NCBI GenBank assembly: GCA_028699735.1
Contig: JAQVUB010000030.1
Span: 1,981-12,195, forward strand
DNA: 10,215 nucleotides
Direction: 5' to 3'
From: Lentisphaeria bacterium
GTDB lineage: Bacteria; Verrucomicrobiota; Lentisphaeria; Oligosphaerales; Oligosphaeraceae
In this document: positions 1-7,700 of the stretch, one piece after another
Numbering within the stretch: position 1 is the stretch's first letter
Layout of the letters: each line of letters starts with the position of its first letter
Position numbers and translations under genes: made by a program
Notes under the pieces: generated by a model
Told to the model about the DNA's origin: nothing
The model's database searches: none
The model's input: the letters and a program-made list of their open reading frames with translations, nothing else

Positions 1-13
1 AAAAAAATGCACT

Positions 14-2224
14 TCAGCGTTTAGCCACATTCCCTGATGCTTTTCCTTCGGTCTCATCCTCCGTTGGAAGAGTCGCCGGGATCTGAAGATATTCCAGGGT
101 ACGTTTGGCAATCCGCTTGAAGGTCGGCCCGCAGACCATACCGCCAGTACGGAAAGGCCCCTTAGGATACTCCGCGGAAATTAACAGAATAAAGGCCGGA
201 TTCTCCGCCGGAGCAAAACCGATGAACGAAGAAAAATGCTTGCTGTTGGAATAATGCCCCTTGATCTTTTTTTCAGGATCCCCATTCACCCAGATTTGCG
301 CGGTTCCGGTTTTGCCTGCCACAGTATAACCCTCCACGGCCGCCCGGGTACCGGTTCCACCCTGCTCGGTCACCATTTTCAGCGCTTCCGTAATCAGAGT
401 CGTGGTCTCTCTGGACAAAGGTACCGCTTTTACTTTGGGTACAGAATGTACGATTTTGCCATCCGGAAAAGCAATGCGGTCGACAATATATGGCTGCATC
501 ATTACACCACCATTGGCCAGACTACTCCAGGCCTGAAGAATTTGCCAGGGAGTCGCTGAAATGCCCTGACCAATCGGCATCCGGGTTACGGTCAATGTAT
601 CCCAGCTTTTCAGATTTTTGAACATGCCTGGCGATTCATTGGCAAAGGTCCGGGGAGGCTGTTCTGCTGGATAGAAGCCCAGTCCGGTAGGTTTGCCAAA
701 ACCGAAGGAGGCCAGCCCCTTGTAAAGCATTTCCTCCCCCATGTCCAGGGCAATTTTTGCGGCGCCGATATTGCTGGATTTCTGGATGATCTGGGCAACG
801 GTCATTTCGGCATAATTATGTGTATCCCGCAAAGTTCTGCCTCCGTAACGCCAATGCCCTTGCTCGCAATAATACATACTGTTGAGCCGGACGACCCGGT
901 TTTCCATGGCACAGGAGACGCTGATCCCTTTCATAATGGAGCCGGGTTCATAGCATTTGTAAAGAGCATGGTTGGGAAGAACCTCGTTCCGCATCGTATT
1001 ACGATCATTGGGATTGAATTGTGGAAACTGGGCTGCCGCAAGGACAGCACCGGTGGCAGGATTCATCATCAGAGCATAAGCGTGATCCGGTGAAAACTGC
1101 TCCATCAAAGCCATCATTTCCTCTTCTACAATCTGTTGAAGGGGTTCGCAGATCGTCAAAAAGACATCAGCCCCATTGCTGGGTGGCGAAATCACCACGA
1201 CTCCATCTTCCACTGGACGCCCCAGACGATCCCGCCGAATCTCAATTTTTCCACTGACCGGCATCATGATATCATTAAACATACTTTCAATACCGCTGAT
1301 GCCAATGCGCTCACTATCCAGATACCCAAGCATGTTAGCCAGTTGATTGTCACGGGGATAACTGCGTTGCCAAGTCTCCACTGCACGAATCCCAGGAATC
1401 CGATGACGTTTCACTGCCGCAATGAATTTCTTGGCCGAATCCATCGGAGCATTGAATTTCAACGGAATTTCACGCTGCCGGTTCAGGGCATTTTCGACTT
1501 TTGCCGGAAGCGTCTTCGCGCAATCCTCCGAATATCTGCTTAGGCTTTCGATAATCTCCCGGCACTGTTTTTCATGAATTCCCTGAGGATAGAAAAGAAC
1601 CTTAAAGAAACTTGTTCTGCCTGCCTTGCACGGAACAATTTCAACGCCCGGGAGTTTTTCGGCCTGCAACACGCCGGCGCTCTCTGCATCCATTTGATCG
1701 ATTGCAAGACAGGGAAATCGATAGCGCAGAGCCTGCGTCAACCGGGGCATCAGTTCGTGACGATCCAAGCCAAGATATTGTTCCGACAGTTCCAATACCT
1801 CCGGCAGAAAACGGGTGAAGCGTTTAGGTTCAACAAGAATATCATACGTTGCCAGATCACAGGCCAGAATATTTCCGGAGACATCAAAAATACGCCCCCT
1901 TTGTGCAGGCAAATTCCCATAGCTGCGATAGACCTTCAGTGCCTTTTCATCAAATTCGACATGACGGGATATTTGCAAACTGTAAACATGCCGCCACAGC
2001 AATGAAAAAACCACAAACAAGCTGACTGCCAGCAAAGCAAAACGTAATAATATCCCAGTACGCAGTCGGCTGCTCAACGGTGGCAGACTTTCAGCCTGTT
2101 GCGGCTGTATGGTATGCAAATACTGCTTCACTCGGCAATAAAAAAATATTCCCAAAGCCCTGATCCCTGCTGCAAAACGGGAACCGGCACAATTGATTTT
2201 ATGCATTCGGGAAAATTTCCGCAT
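14..2224 (-). CDS. ftsI: FtsI/PBP2-type septal peptidoglycan transpeptidase (class B penicillin-binding protein)
   Basis: Class B penicillin-binding protein of 736 residues that should cross-link septal peptidoglycan on the outer face of the inner membrane, working with FtsW and the FtsL complex. One membrane segment lies at about residues 57-78. The dimerisation (pedestal) domain starts at about 105 with the typical PAQRGRIFD motif. The transpeptidase domain (about 380-705) carries all three active-site motifs: SIMK (nucleophile Ser429, Lys432), SSN (483-485) and KTGT (638-641). No PASTA repeats follow. It is the fourth gene of an mraZ-rsmH-ftsL-ftsI run, which supports ftsI rather than the elongation PBP2. 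Start: an in-frame TAA lies at 2258-2260, so translation begins after it. ATG 2224 has no clear Shine-Dalgarno sequence, and ATG 2206 is an alternative. The cytoplasmic tail before the membrane segment (about 56 residues) is longer than in E. coli FtsI. After the stop only 13 bases remain, so the next gene is off the window. Confidence 0.95.
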   Translation of the reverse strand: MRKFSRMHKINCAGSRFAAGIRALGIFFYCRVKQYLHTIQPQQAESLPPLSSRLRTGILLRFALLAVSLFVVFSLLWRHVYSLQISRHVEFDEKALKVYRSYGNLPAQRGRIFDVSGNILACDLATYDILVEPKRFTRFLPEVLELSEQYLGLDRHELMPRLTQALRYRFPCLAIDQMDAESAGVLQAEKLPGVEIVPCKAGRTSFFKVLFYPQGIHEKQCREIIESLSRYSEDCAKTLPAKVENALNRQREIPLKFNAPMDSAKKFIAAVKRHRIPGIRAVETWQRSYPRDNQLANMLGYLDSERIGISGIESMFNDIMMPVSGKIEIRRDRLGRPVEDGVVVISPPSNGADVFLTICEPLQQIVEEEMMALMEQFSPDHAYALMMNPATGAVLAAAQFPQFNPNDRNTMRNEVLPNHALYKCYEPGSIMKGISVSCAMENRVVRLNSMYYCEQGHWRYGGRTLRDTHNYAEMTVAQIIQKSSNIGAAKIALDMGEEMLYKGLASFGFGKPTGLGFYPAEQPPRTFANESPGMFKNLKSWDTLTVTRMPIGQGISATPWQILQAWSSLANGGVMMQPYIVDRIAFPDGKIVHSVPKVKAVPLSRETTTLITEALKMVTEQGGTGTRAAVEGYTVAGKTGTAQIWVNGDPEKKIKGHYSNSKHFSSFIGFAPAENPAFILLISAEYPKGPFRTGGMVCGPTFKRIAKRTLEYLQIPATLPTEDETEGKASGNVAKR

Positions 2225-2227
2225 GAT

Positions 2228-2260
2228 CGTTTTCGAGTCTTTTCGTGTTTTTCGTTGTTA
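2228..2260 (-). repeat. Diverged copy of the CGAAARGACN repeat in the ftsL-ftsI gap
   Basis: On the minus strand this stretch begins with TAACAACGAAAA and continues with three CGAAA units spaced 9-10 bases apart, ending just before the ftsI ATG. It closely resembles one arm of the inverted repeat at 4344-4475, which starts AACAACGAAAAGACGCGAAA. It fills most of the 47-base gap between ftsL and ftsI, supplies an in-frame TAA ahead of ftsI, and occupies the place where a ribosome binding site would be expected. The similarity is read directly by eye; what the repeat does is unknown. Confidence 0.6.
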
Positions 2261-2271
2261 AAATATCTTTT

Positions 2272-2664
2272 TCATTTCATCATGCTGAGATATCCTTTGT
2301 CAGGCCATTGATTCGCATTTTGTACGACGCGAAGATGTTCGATCTGTTGACCACGAGCCGGACGCAGCCCCAGACGTTCCGCCAGCAGGACGATTTTCTT
2401 GCTGTTTTTCTGCCGTTCGAGCTCAGCCATGCGGTATTGCAACTGCTTATCCAAATCCGAATTGTCACGCTCAATGCGCAGAATTTCTTTTTTCAGATTC
2501 TTGATATCGTGATTTTTGTTGACCAGCACAAAAGCCACTCCGACGATAGTGCCGACAATAAAACAGGTCACCACCAGCCAGGCCGCAAAATCCGAAAAAC
2601 AATCGCCAATATTAACCGCAACTTTTGCCGGTCTTGCCAGCGTTGCCTTGGATGAATTCCCCAT
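2272..2664 (-). CDS. ftsL: FtsL-like bitopic cell division protein
   Basis: Small (130-residue) single-pass membrane protein, expected to join the FtsQ/FtsB (DivIB/DivIC) complex that activates FtsWI at the septum. Visible features are a basic N-terminal tail, one hydrophobic segment at about 27-48, then a heptad-rich charged helix at about 50-90 that should form a coiled coil. A C-terminal stretch (LLAERLGLRPARGQQIEHL, about 93-111) resembles the end of the FtsL/DivIC fold. FtsL sequences are poorly conserved, so the call rests mainly on size, topology and position between rsmH and ftsI, the canonical place for ftsL. The start is well supported: AGGGAGG (plus-strand 2675-2681) lies 10 bases upstream of ATG 2664. 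The gap to rsmH is 38 bases and to ftsI 47 bases, consistent with one operon. Confidence 0.85.
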   Translation of the reverse strand: MGNSSKATLARPAKVAVNIGDCFSDFAAWLVVTCFIVGTIVGVAFVLVNKNHDIKNLKKEILRIERDNSDLDKQLQYRMAELERQKNSKKIVLLAERLGLRPARGQQIEHLRVVQNANQWPDKGYLSMMK

Positions 2665-2702
2665 GTACAGCTTTCCTCCCTGAAAATAAATTCTCGACTT
2701 CT

Positions 2703-3632
2703 CTAAACTCGTTCAGCGGCCCGCAGTTTCGCGCAGGACGAACGCGGATTCCCGCGAAGTTCCTGCTCCGATGCAATCATCGGCTTCCGGGTAATGACTT
2801 GAAGAGACGGCACTTTCCCGCATACACAAAGCGGCATTCCCGGCGGACAGACACAATCCAATGCCGCCTGCCGGAAGAAATTTTTGACCATGCGGTCTTC
2901 GAGTGAATGAAAAGAAATGACCACAATTCGGGCTCCCTTCCCGGTTATTTCCATCGCAGCATCCAAAGCATCTTGCAGTTCATCCAATTCCCGGTTGACC
3001 GCAATGCGCAAAGCCTGAAAAGCGCGCGTGGCTGGTGGCAAACCATGCTGAAACTGGCGTCCGACAACTTTTTCCAGCAGTTCCGCCAGTTCTCCTGTGC
3101 GTTCCCAGGGGCGGCTTTGCCTGCGTTGCACAATGGCTCTGGCAATCGCTCTCGAGCGCCGTTCTTCGCCATATTCGAAGAGGATATTGGCCAATTCCCG
3201 TTCTTCCAAGGTATTCAGCAATACTGCCGCAGTGATGGGGCTTTGCCGATCCATCCGCATATCCAGAGGTGCATCGAAACGGAAGGAGAAGCCGCGTTCC
3301 GGAGTATCGATCTGAGGCGAAGAAACGCCCAGGTCAAGCAACACACCATCCACACTTTTCCAGCCATGATCCCGGGCCAGCTCCTCCAGTTGTGAAAAGC
3401 GTCCTTTAACCGCGTGAAACCGCCCGCCGAAGGATTGCAGATTTTCCTGCGCAGCCTCGAGTGCCGTCTGATCGCAATCGATTCCCAATACCTCGCATTC
3501 CGGCAGAGTTTCCAGCAGTTTCCGGGTATGGCCCCCACCACCCAGAGTTCCGTCGATAAAACGCCGCCCGCCATTTTCTGTCAGCAGGCTGACCGCTTCA
3601 TTAAGAAGAACTGACTGGTGTTTGAATTCCAT
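2703..3632 (-). CDS. rsmH: 16S rRNA (cytosine(1402)-N4)-methyltransferase RsmH (MraW)
   Basis: SAM-dependent methyltransferase that modifies N4 of C1402 in the decoding centre of 16S rRNA. The protein has 309 residues, the usual family length. Conserved blocks appear in order: HQSVLLNEAV (5-14), the SAM loop IDGTLGGGGHT (26-36), the acidic GIDCDQTAL (50-58), VDGVLLDLGVSSPQ (94-107), RGFSFRFDAPLDMRMD (113-128), the EYGEERRSRAIARAI helix (153-167), RAFQALRIAVNREL (203-216) and SFHSLEDRMVKNFF (240-253). The cysteine group C260, C262, C269, C271 near the C-terminus is seen in many RsmH proteins. An upstream in-frame start at 3731 would add 33 unconserved residues and overlap mraZ; ATG 3632 is chosen because the family begins a few residues before H-x-SVLL. 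The Shine-Dalgarno sequence is weak. The gene follows mraZ after 58 bases. Confidence 0.96.
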   Translation of the reverse strand: MEFKHQSVLLNEAVSLLTENGGRRFIDGTLGGGGHTRKLLETLPECEVLGIDCDQTALEAAQENLQSFGGRFHAVKGRFSQLEELARDHGWKSVDGVLLDLGVSSPQIDTPERGFSFRFDAPLDMRMDRQSPITAAVLLNTLEERELANILFEYGEERRSRAIARAIVQRRQSRPWERTGELAELLEKVVGRQFQHGLPPATRAFQALRIAVNRELDELQDALDAAMEITGKGARIVVISFHSLEDRMVKNFFRQAALDCVCPPGMPLCVCGKVPSLQVITRKPMIASEQELRGNPRSSCAKLRAAERV

Positions 3633-3690
3633 GTTTCTAATTGAGATTTCCAAAAAACAATGAACAGAGCGAACCCCGTACCGTATTGTC

Positions 3691-4188
3691 TTAAATCGGC
3701 ATTTTTCCACTGTTTGACTGCGCATTGGCACGTTCTTCTATGCGCTGCAGCAGATCCAGACTCATGTCGCTGGGATTGGTCAGCTCCTGGCGATGTTCCG
3801 GTGCAACAATCGTACCACAGAAAATGGCGCCCAGAAAAACGGCTTTGCTGCCGATTTCCGCGTGCGCAGCCAAAGCCGGATCCAAGGCAAAACGCCCCTG
3901 CTTGTCAAGAGTGACAATTTGCAGTTTTGAAGCGATATCCTCACAAGCTCCCATCCCGTCGCCATCCAGAACGGATATTTTTTCCGCACTTTCGAACAAT
4001 CGGGAGGCGCGGTCTTCCGTTATGACAAAAATACGGTGATTACGCCCGGGAATCAGGAAAAACTGGGTGTTTTCGTCATCGGTAGACAAACGCCAGCTTT
4101 TGGGCATGGCAAGGCGCCGCTGCCCATCGACTGCAACCGGATGAGTCCCGGAAAAAAAGCGTTTGCGAATGACTGAAGCTTGTTCCAT
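3691..4188 (-). CDS. mraZ: Transcriptional regulator MraZ
   Basis: First gene of the division cluster. MraZ is a nucleoid-associated DNA-binding protein with two SpoVT/AbrB-like half domains that assembles into a ring and binds short direct repeats in its own promoter. Both halves are visible: FFSGTHPVAVDGQRRLAMPKSW (about 11-32, split here by DGQRR) and the second half at about 88-130 with LDKQGRFALDP (94-104). The protein has 165 residues, slightly longer than many MraZ, the extra being a polar C-terminal tail. A TTG at 4197 could add three residues (MLY), but ATG 4188 gives the usual short MraZ N-terminus. No strong Shine-Dalgarno sequence is seen for either start. A 10-bp-period G-rich array lies 34-68 bases upstream, as expected for autoregulation. 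Confidence 0.93.
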   Translation of the reverse strand: MEQASVIRKRFFSGTHPVAVDGQRRLAMPKSWRLSTDDENTQFFLIPGRNHRIFVITEDRASRLFESAEKISVLDGDGMGACEDIASKLQIVTLDKQGRFALDPALAAHAEIGSKAVFLGAIFCGTIVAPEHRQELTNPSDMSLDLLQRIEERANAQSNSGKMPI

Positions 4189-4221
4189 ATACAACAACCG
4201 GAAAGGAAACCTGACCCCGAT

Positions 4222-4256
4222 CTCCTAATTCACCCTACCAACCCCATTTCTCCCCT
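4222..4256 (-). promoter_or_regulatory. Putative MraZ box array (four G-rich boxes, 10-bp period)
   Basis: On the minus strand the boxes read AGGGG (4252-4256), TGGGG (4242-4246), AGGGT (4232-4236) and AGGAG (4222-4226), each separated by exactly five bases. In E. coli, MraZ binds TGGGN repeats separated by 5 bases in front of mraZ, so spacing, core and position all match what is known for the family. The last box is the weakest. Binding itself is inference. Confidence 0.65.
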
Positions 4257-4265
4257 TTTTTCAAC

Positions 4266-4305
4266 TGTCAATACCCTAAATTAGGTGTCCAATCCCATTC
4301 TGCAA
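4266..4305 (-). promoter_or_regulatory. Candidate promoter of the mraZ operon
   Basis: Reading the minus strand, TTGCAG (4300-4305) is followed after 16 bases by TAATTT (4278-4283), an acceptable -35/-10 pair upstream of the MraZ boxes. A perfect TTGACA lies at 4266-4271, but I see no convincing -10 at 17 or 18 bases from it. The region 4198-4340 is AT-rich with pyrimidine tracts and holds no ORF. The exact start of transcription cannot be decided by eye. Confidence 0.4.
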
Positions 4306-4343
4306 ACGCCTTTCCCCTTTTTTCTCATCTTTTTTTGAAGTTT

Positions 4344-4475
4344 TTTTTTGAACAACGAAAAGACGCGAAAGGACACGAAATAAAAATCATGGAATCTGCT
4401 TTGACTGAGAGAGTGCAACGTTATTCCCATGATTTTTTTTTCGTGTCCTTTCGCGTCTTTTCGTTGTTCAAAAAA
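4344..4475. repeat. Long near-perfect inverted repeat made of CGAAARGACN units
   Basis: Arms 4344-4392 and 4427-4475 are 49 bases each and complementary except at one position (an A in the left arm where a T is needed), with a 34-base spacer (4393-4426). Each arm contains AACAACGAAAAGACGCGAAA followed by GGACACGAAA, i.e. CGAAARGACR units repeating every 10 bases. T or A runs flank the arms on the wrong side for a classical rho-independent terminator in either direction: A residues follow the hairpin on both strands. It could be a palindromic mobile-repeat unit or a nucleoid or regulatory element. A related single copy lies at 2228-2260. Confidence 0.85.
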
Positions 4476-4490
4476 CTGCCCCTGTCCCCT

Positions 4491-4531
4491 GAAACAGAAA
4501 AGCCGCTGCCAGGAATGCCTGACAGCGGCTT
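4491..4531 (-). terminator. Rho-independent terminator downstream of the clpB remnant
   Basis: On the minus strand a 9-bp GC-rich stem AAGCCGCTG / CAGCGGCTT (4523-4531 and 4500-4508) encloses a 14-base loop that can pair further (CAGG with CCTG), and is followed by a T-rich tail reading TTCTGTTTC. It starts 25 bases after the stop codon of the ClpB-like remnant, the expected place for that gene's terminator. Today it could also end transcription of the glycosidase gene whose stop is at 4729, insulating the mraZ promoter. Confidence 0.75.
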
Positions 4532-4556
4532 GTTGGGTTGCATCAAACTTGTTTGC

Positions 4557-4697
4557 TTATTCCGTTATTTTGAAGCGGAACTGCTTCAGTTCGGTATCGT
4601 AATCGATCTCGATTTGCTACCCCTCAATGATTTCGCCGCAAATGATCATCCGTGACAGTGGATTTTCGAGTTGCCTCATGGATGATATAAATAGAGG
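4557..4697 (-). pseudogene. clpB: Degraded C-terminus of the ClpB disaggregase
   Basis: Translating the minus strand gives RQLENPLSRMIICGEIIEG, then a TAG (4617-4619), then QIEIDYDTELKQFRFKITE and TAA (4557-4559). This matches the very end of ClpB proteins, where a basic helix is followed by Q-hydrophobic-ENPLAQ-ILSGE-EG and a short beta-rich tail; E. coli ClpB has IENPLAQQILSGELVPG. The upstream residues PL lie at the same distance from RQLENPL as in the ClpB ARPLKRAIQRQLENPL pattern, but the codons between them have drifted, and beyond about 4700 the similarity is gone. No start, no ATPase domains and an internal stop make this a remnant. The family assignment is from memory of ClpB sequences and not from a search. 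It abuts the 3' end of the accessory glycosidase gene. Confidence 0.72.
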
Positions 4698-4728
4698 GCA
4701 TCGATCATTCACGTCCTTGGGCTTCCCC

Positions 4729-7700
4729 TTACTCGCCCCAGATTTCGACTTCTGAGAGTTCAAGCAGACCTGTCTCACGTTTTGGAATCAGGATTGTCAA
4801 CTCTTTGCAACGATGCTGAGGAAATAAAACGGTACTCCGATTCACTGCTCCGCTTCCTCCTCCTTTACCATTGAACGAAGAACCGTCTGGAAGGCTAATT
4901 TTATAATCTGGAAGCTCGCCAGAATAAAAGAGATGAATAGTGCTGATTTTTTTCTCCTCTGCAAACCAGAAGGTGATTTCAACTGGGTCCAGCTTGCTCC
5001 AACCAGCAGTAAACAATCCCCAGTGAAGCTTTCCGGACTTGACCAGCTCCTCATTTCGCCGATTCCAGATATCCCCTGCCGTGAACGCCTTTAAGCGGTT
5101 CGTCAGATTTCCTTCTGCAAAAGAGATATTTTCACTTAACACTTGCTCTGCCGGAAAATCAGGGCGGAGATTATAGCTATAGGAGTCGCCCTTATTCGTG
5201 TTGTTAGCGGCATGAATGTACTGGTTCATCCAGAAGTATCCGTTGTTTCCTGTCAGACATTTTTCCGTGAATTTTGGGGGCTCTTCAGGAGCTGCGGGAA
5301 AGGTAAAGCGCCAGAACGGATAATTGAAATGAGCGCCAGCATCGTTTAGTTCCTGCCTGATTTTCTCCAGAAATGCAGCATCATAAGCGGAATAGTTTTT
5401 AATCGGTTCGGTGAAGAAGCGCGCCTTCCGGAACAGCTTTTCGCGTTCCTGCGCTAACAAGGTCCCATCTGTATGAAAAGAGAAGGCTTCCAGATCAAAG
5501 GAGAGAATTTTACCTCCCTGATCAAGATAGGCCTGAAGCGATGCAACCGTTGCCCGGTTCTGAATTTTGGAATCTGCAATCAGGATCAGCGGATAATCCT
5601 TCAGATTCACGTCACTATCTTCGATCTGAAGATCCGAAATATACTTGAAGGAGCATCCGAGTACTGGCCCGATCAGTGTAAAGAGATGATCATGGCGGTG
5701 AAGGTTGCAGTGTGATCTGCTCCAGGCAGTATCTGTGGAGACGAGAACCGCAAATTCCGGAGCAGGAAATTTGATCTTTCCGTCCTCACGCCATCTGCGA
5801 AGAGCCTGCAAAACAGCCTCATTTCTTGGAGGATGGCCGCTGTCATAGCGAAAAGGCGTTCCCTTTCCTGAGAGGGCGCCTAGATAGCTTGCCCACCAGA
5901 GCTGAAGACCAGAGGCTCCGCCACGGGCAGCCTCGCTCAAATAGGCGGTAACCTCAGCAGCGGAAAAGATCCCAGGATAGGATTCTAAATGGAGCGCGGG
6001 CCATGCCTCTTTTCCGGAAAGATCGCTCATCAACTTGACGATCATGGCAATTCTCTGAGCCTTCGGATTGCAGTCTGGCGAGACCTGCCCCGTCACGATA
6101 TCGCAGTATTTTCCCCAGCGGCTGAATGGAGGGCTGATATTCCATCCAACATTATCGCTGGAGATGAACTTGAGATGGGGATACTGAGCAGAAAATTCAT
6201 GGATATGTTTGTGATATTCCGTGATCCTGTCAAAAATCCAGCGACGAAAGGCAAGAAACTGGTAAGGCTCGTTGACAGCATCAATGGAGGAGGGAGAAGC
6301 ATATTTCCCAAAACCATACTTTTCCCGGATCAACTCATCCGCAGCTTTGACTGCTGGTATCCCCTTTTCCTTGTCGCTGAAAAACCGGTACTGTACAAGA
6401 TTCAGAACTTCATCGCCGGCGGAAATCCCCCAGATTCGACGCCCATCCTTTTCCAGAGCCTGCCGCAACTTGTCGAGAATTTTCAGTTCTGATTGTGGAT
6501 TATACGGAAAGTCGGGATATAGGGTATACGGAGAATAGAGAGCGATCCCCACACCGCTCTTTTCTGCCCATTCGCGACGTTCAGCAGTAATATCGGAGGG
6601 AGGTACATAAAGATGCAGTCTGTTCTTTGCAAAACAGTCAAGGATTCCGGTTGTGGAATAAGGAAGGCCATACTGACGGGCTCCATCTGCGTTTCCCCCG
6701 CCCAGCGGATGAAACCAGATAAAAGCAGAATCCTTGCCCTCAATACCGTCCAGCACCTCTTTATATAAAGGTTTTTCAACACGGAAATACCGTTCACGTA
6801 GCCCCTTTCGCTTCGGAAGCCATGCTGACGTGACCATGGCAGCTGAAGATTTTTCACCGAAAGCGACCTGGACATATTCATCCCGGCTCAGATAGGAATT
6901 GACTGGAAGCCAGGTGGTGTATGTCACGCCCCCTGACAGGCGATGGTTCCTTGTCACATTGATCAGCCACTCCGGACGGACAGTTCCCACATCCAACGCA
7001 GGATCGTAGCCGACAGACTTCAGCGGAATGGAAATTCTGACTTTTGTACAGGTTTCCGTCCTTTCCAGCACCTTTGCCTCTGCACCGCTGTTCCAGTTCG
7101 GATCTGCCCCTACACCGTCCCATAGCGAGCCTTCCGCATTGACACAGAAATGCCAGATATCGCTGCCGTTGATATGGGAAATGAAAAATTCAAAGGAGTC
7201 ATCCCGGAACACATTGCCGTCTTTATCTCGTTTCTGACTTTGAAGCTTCCGGTCAGAATGGTGAAGAAGAGAAACATCAAGAATCAGATTCTCTTTGCCG
7301 GCATCGAAAGAAAAAACGGTTTTTTCTTCCGGCAGTCCATGCCCGGGAAATTTTTTAAAATCGCCGCCGTTGAATCCAACTGACAGGGGAGGATGACCTT
7401 CCCGAATCTTCAGATCCCTGACAAAAACCCCTCCGGAAAACTCACCCCGGATGAAAAGGTTGACATGGTCAGTGTCATGCGATGTCCGGAAGGGGAACCG
7501 GACAAGCCGAAATTCCTCGTCGATGATAGCGGAATCAGGAAGATAAAGGCGATTGGTGATCTTGTAGGGATTGGAACGCACAAGGGCTAAATCCATTCGG
7601 AAACTGCCTTTTTCGACCCTGTTTTTGACATCTATCTCGAGCGTGTAATCCGTATCGGGGCGCACTATGATATTATGGCTGCGAGCGCGCTGATTCTGAA

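Noticed and set aside
1..13. Possible GTG start of the next dcw gene just after the ftsI stop (GTG on the minus strand at 10-12)
   Set aside because: Only four codons are visible, so nothing supports a gene call.
4344..4475. Large hairpin as a bidirectional rho-independent terminator
   Set aside because: T runs precede and A runs follow the stem on both strands, the opposite of what intrinsic termination needs.
4617..4619. In-frame TAG in the ClpB-like stretch as a recoded codon
   Set aside because: No start or upstream ClpB domains remain, and the surrounding codons are degraded; a dead gene explains the stop more simply.
4335..4655. Open frame of 106 codons on the plus strand across the inverted repeat and terminator
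   Set aside because: It merely reads through the inverted repeat, the terminator and the antisense of the ClpB remnant; no family resemblance or ribosome binding site.
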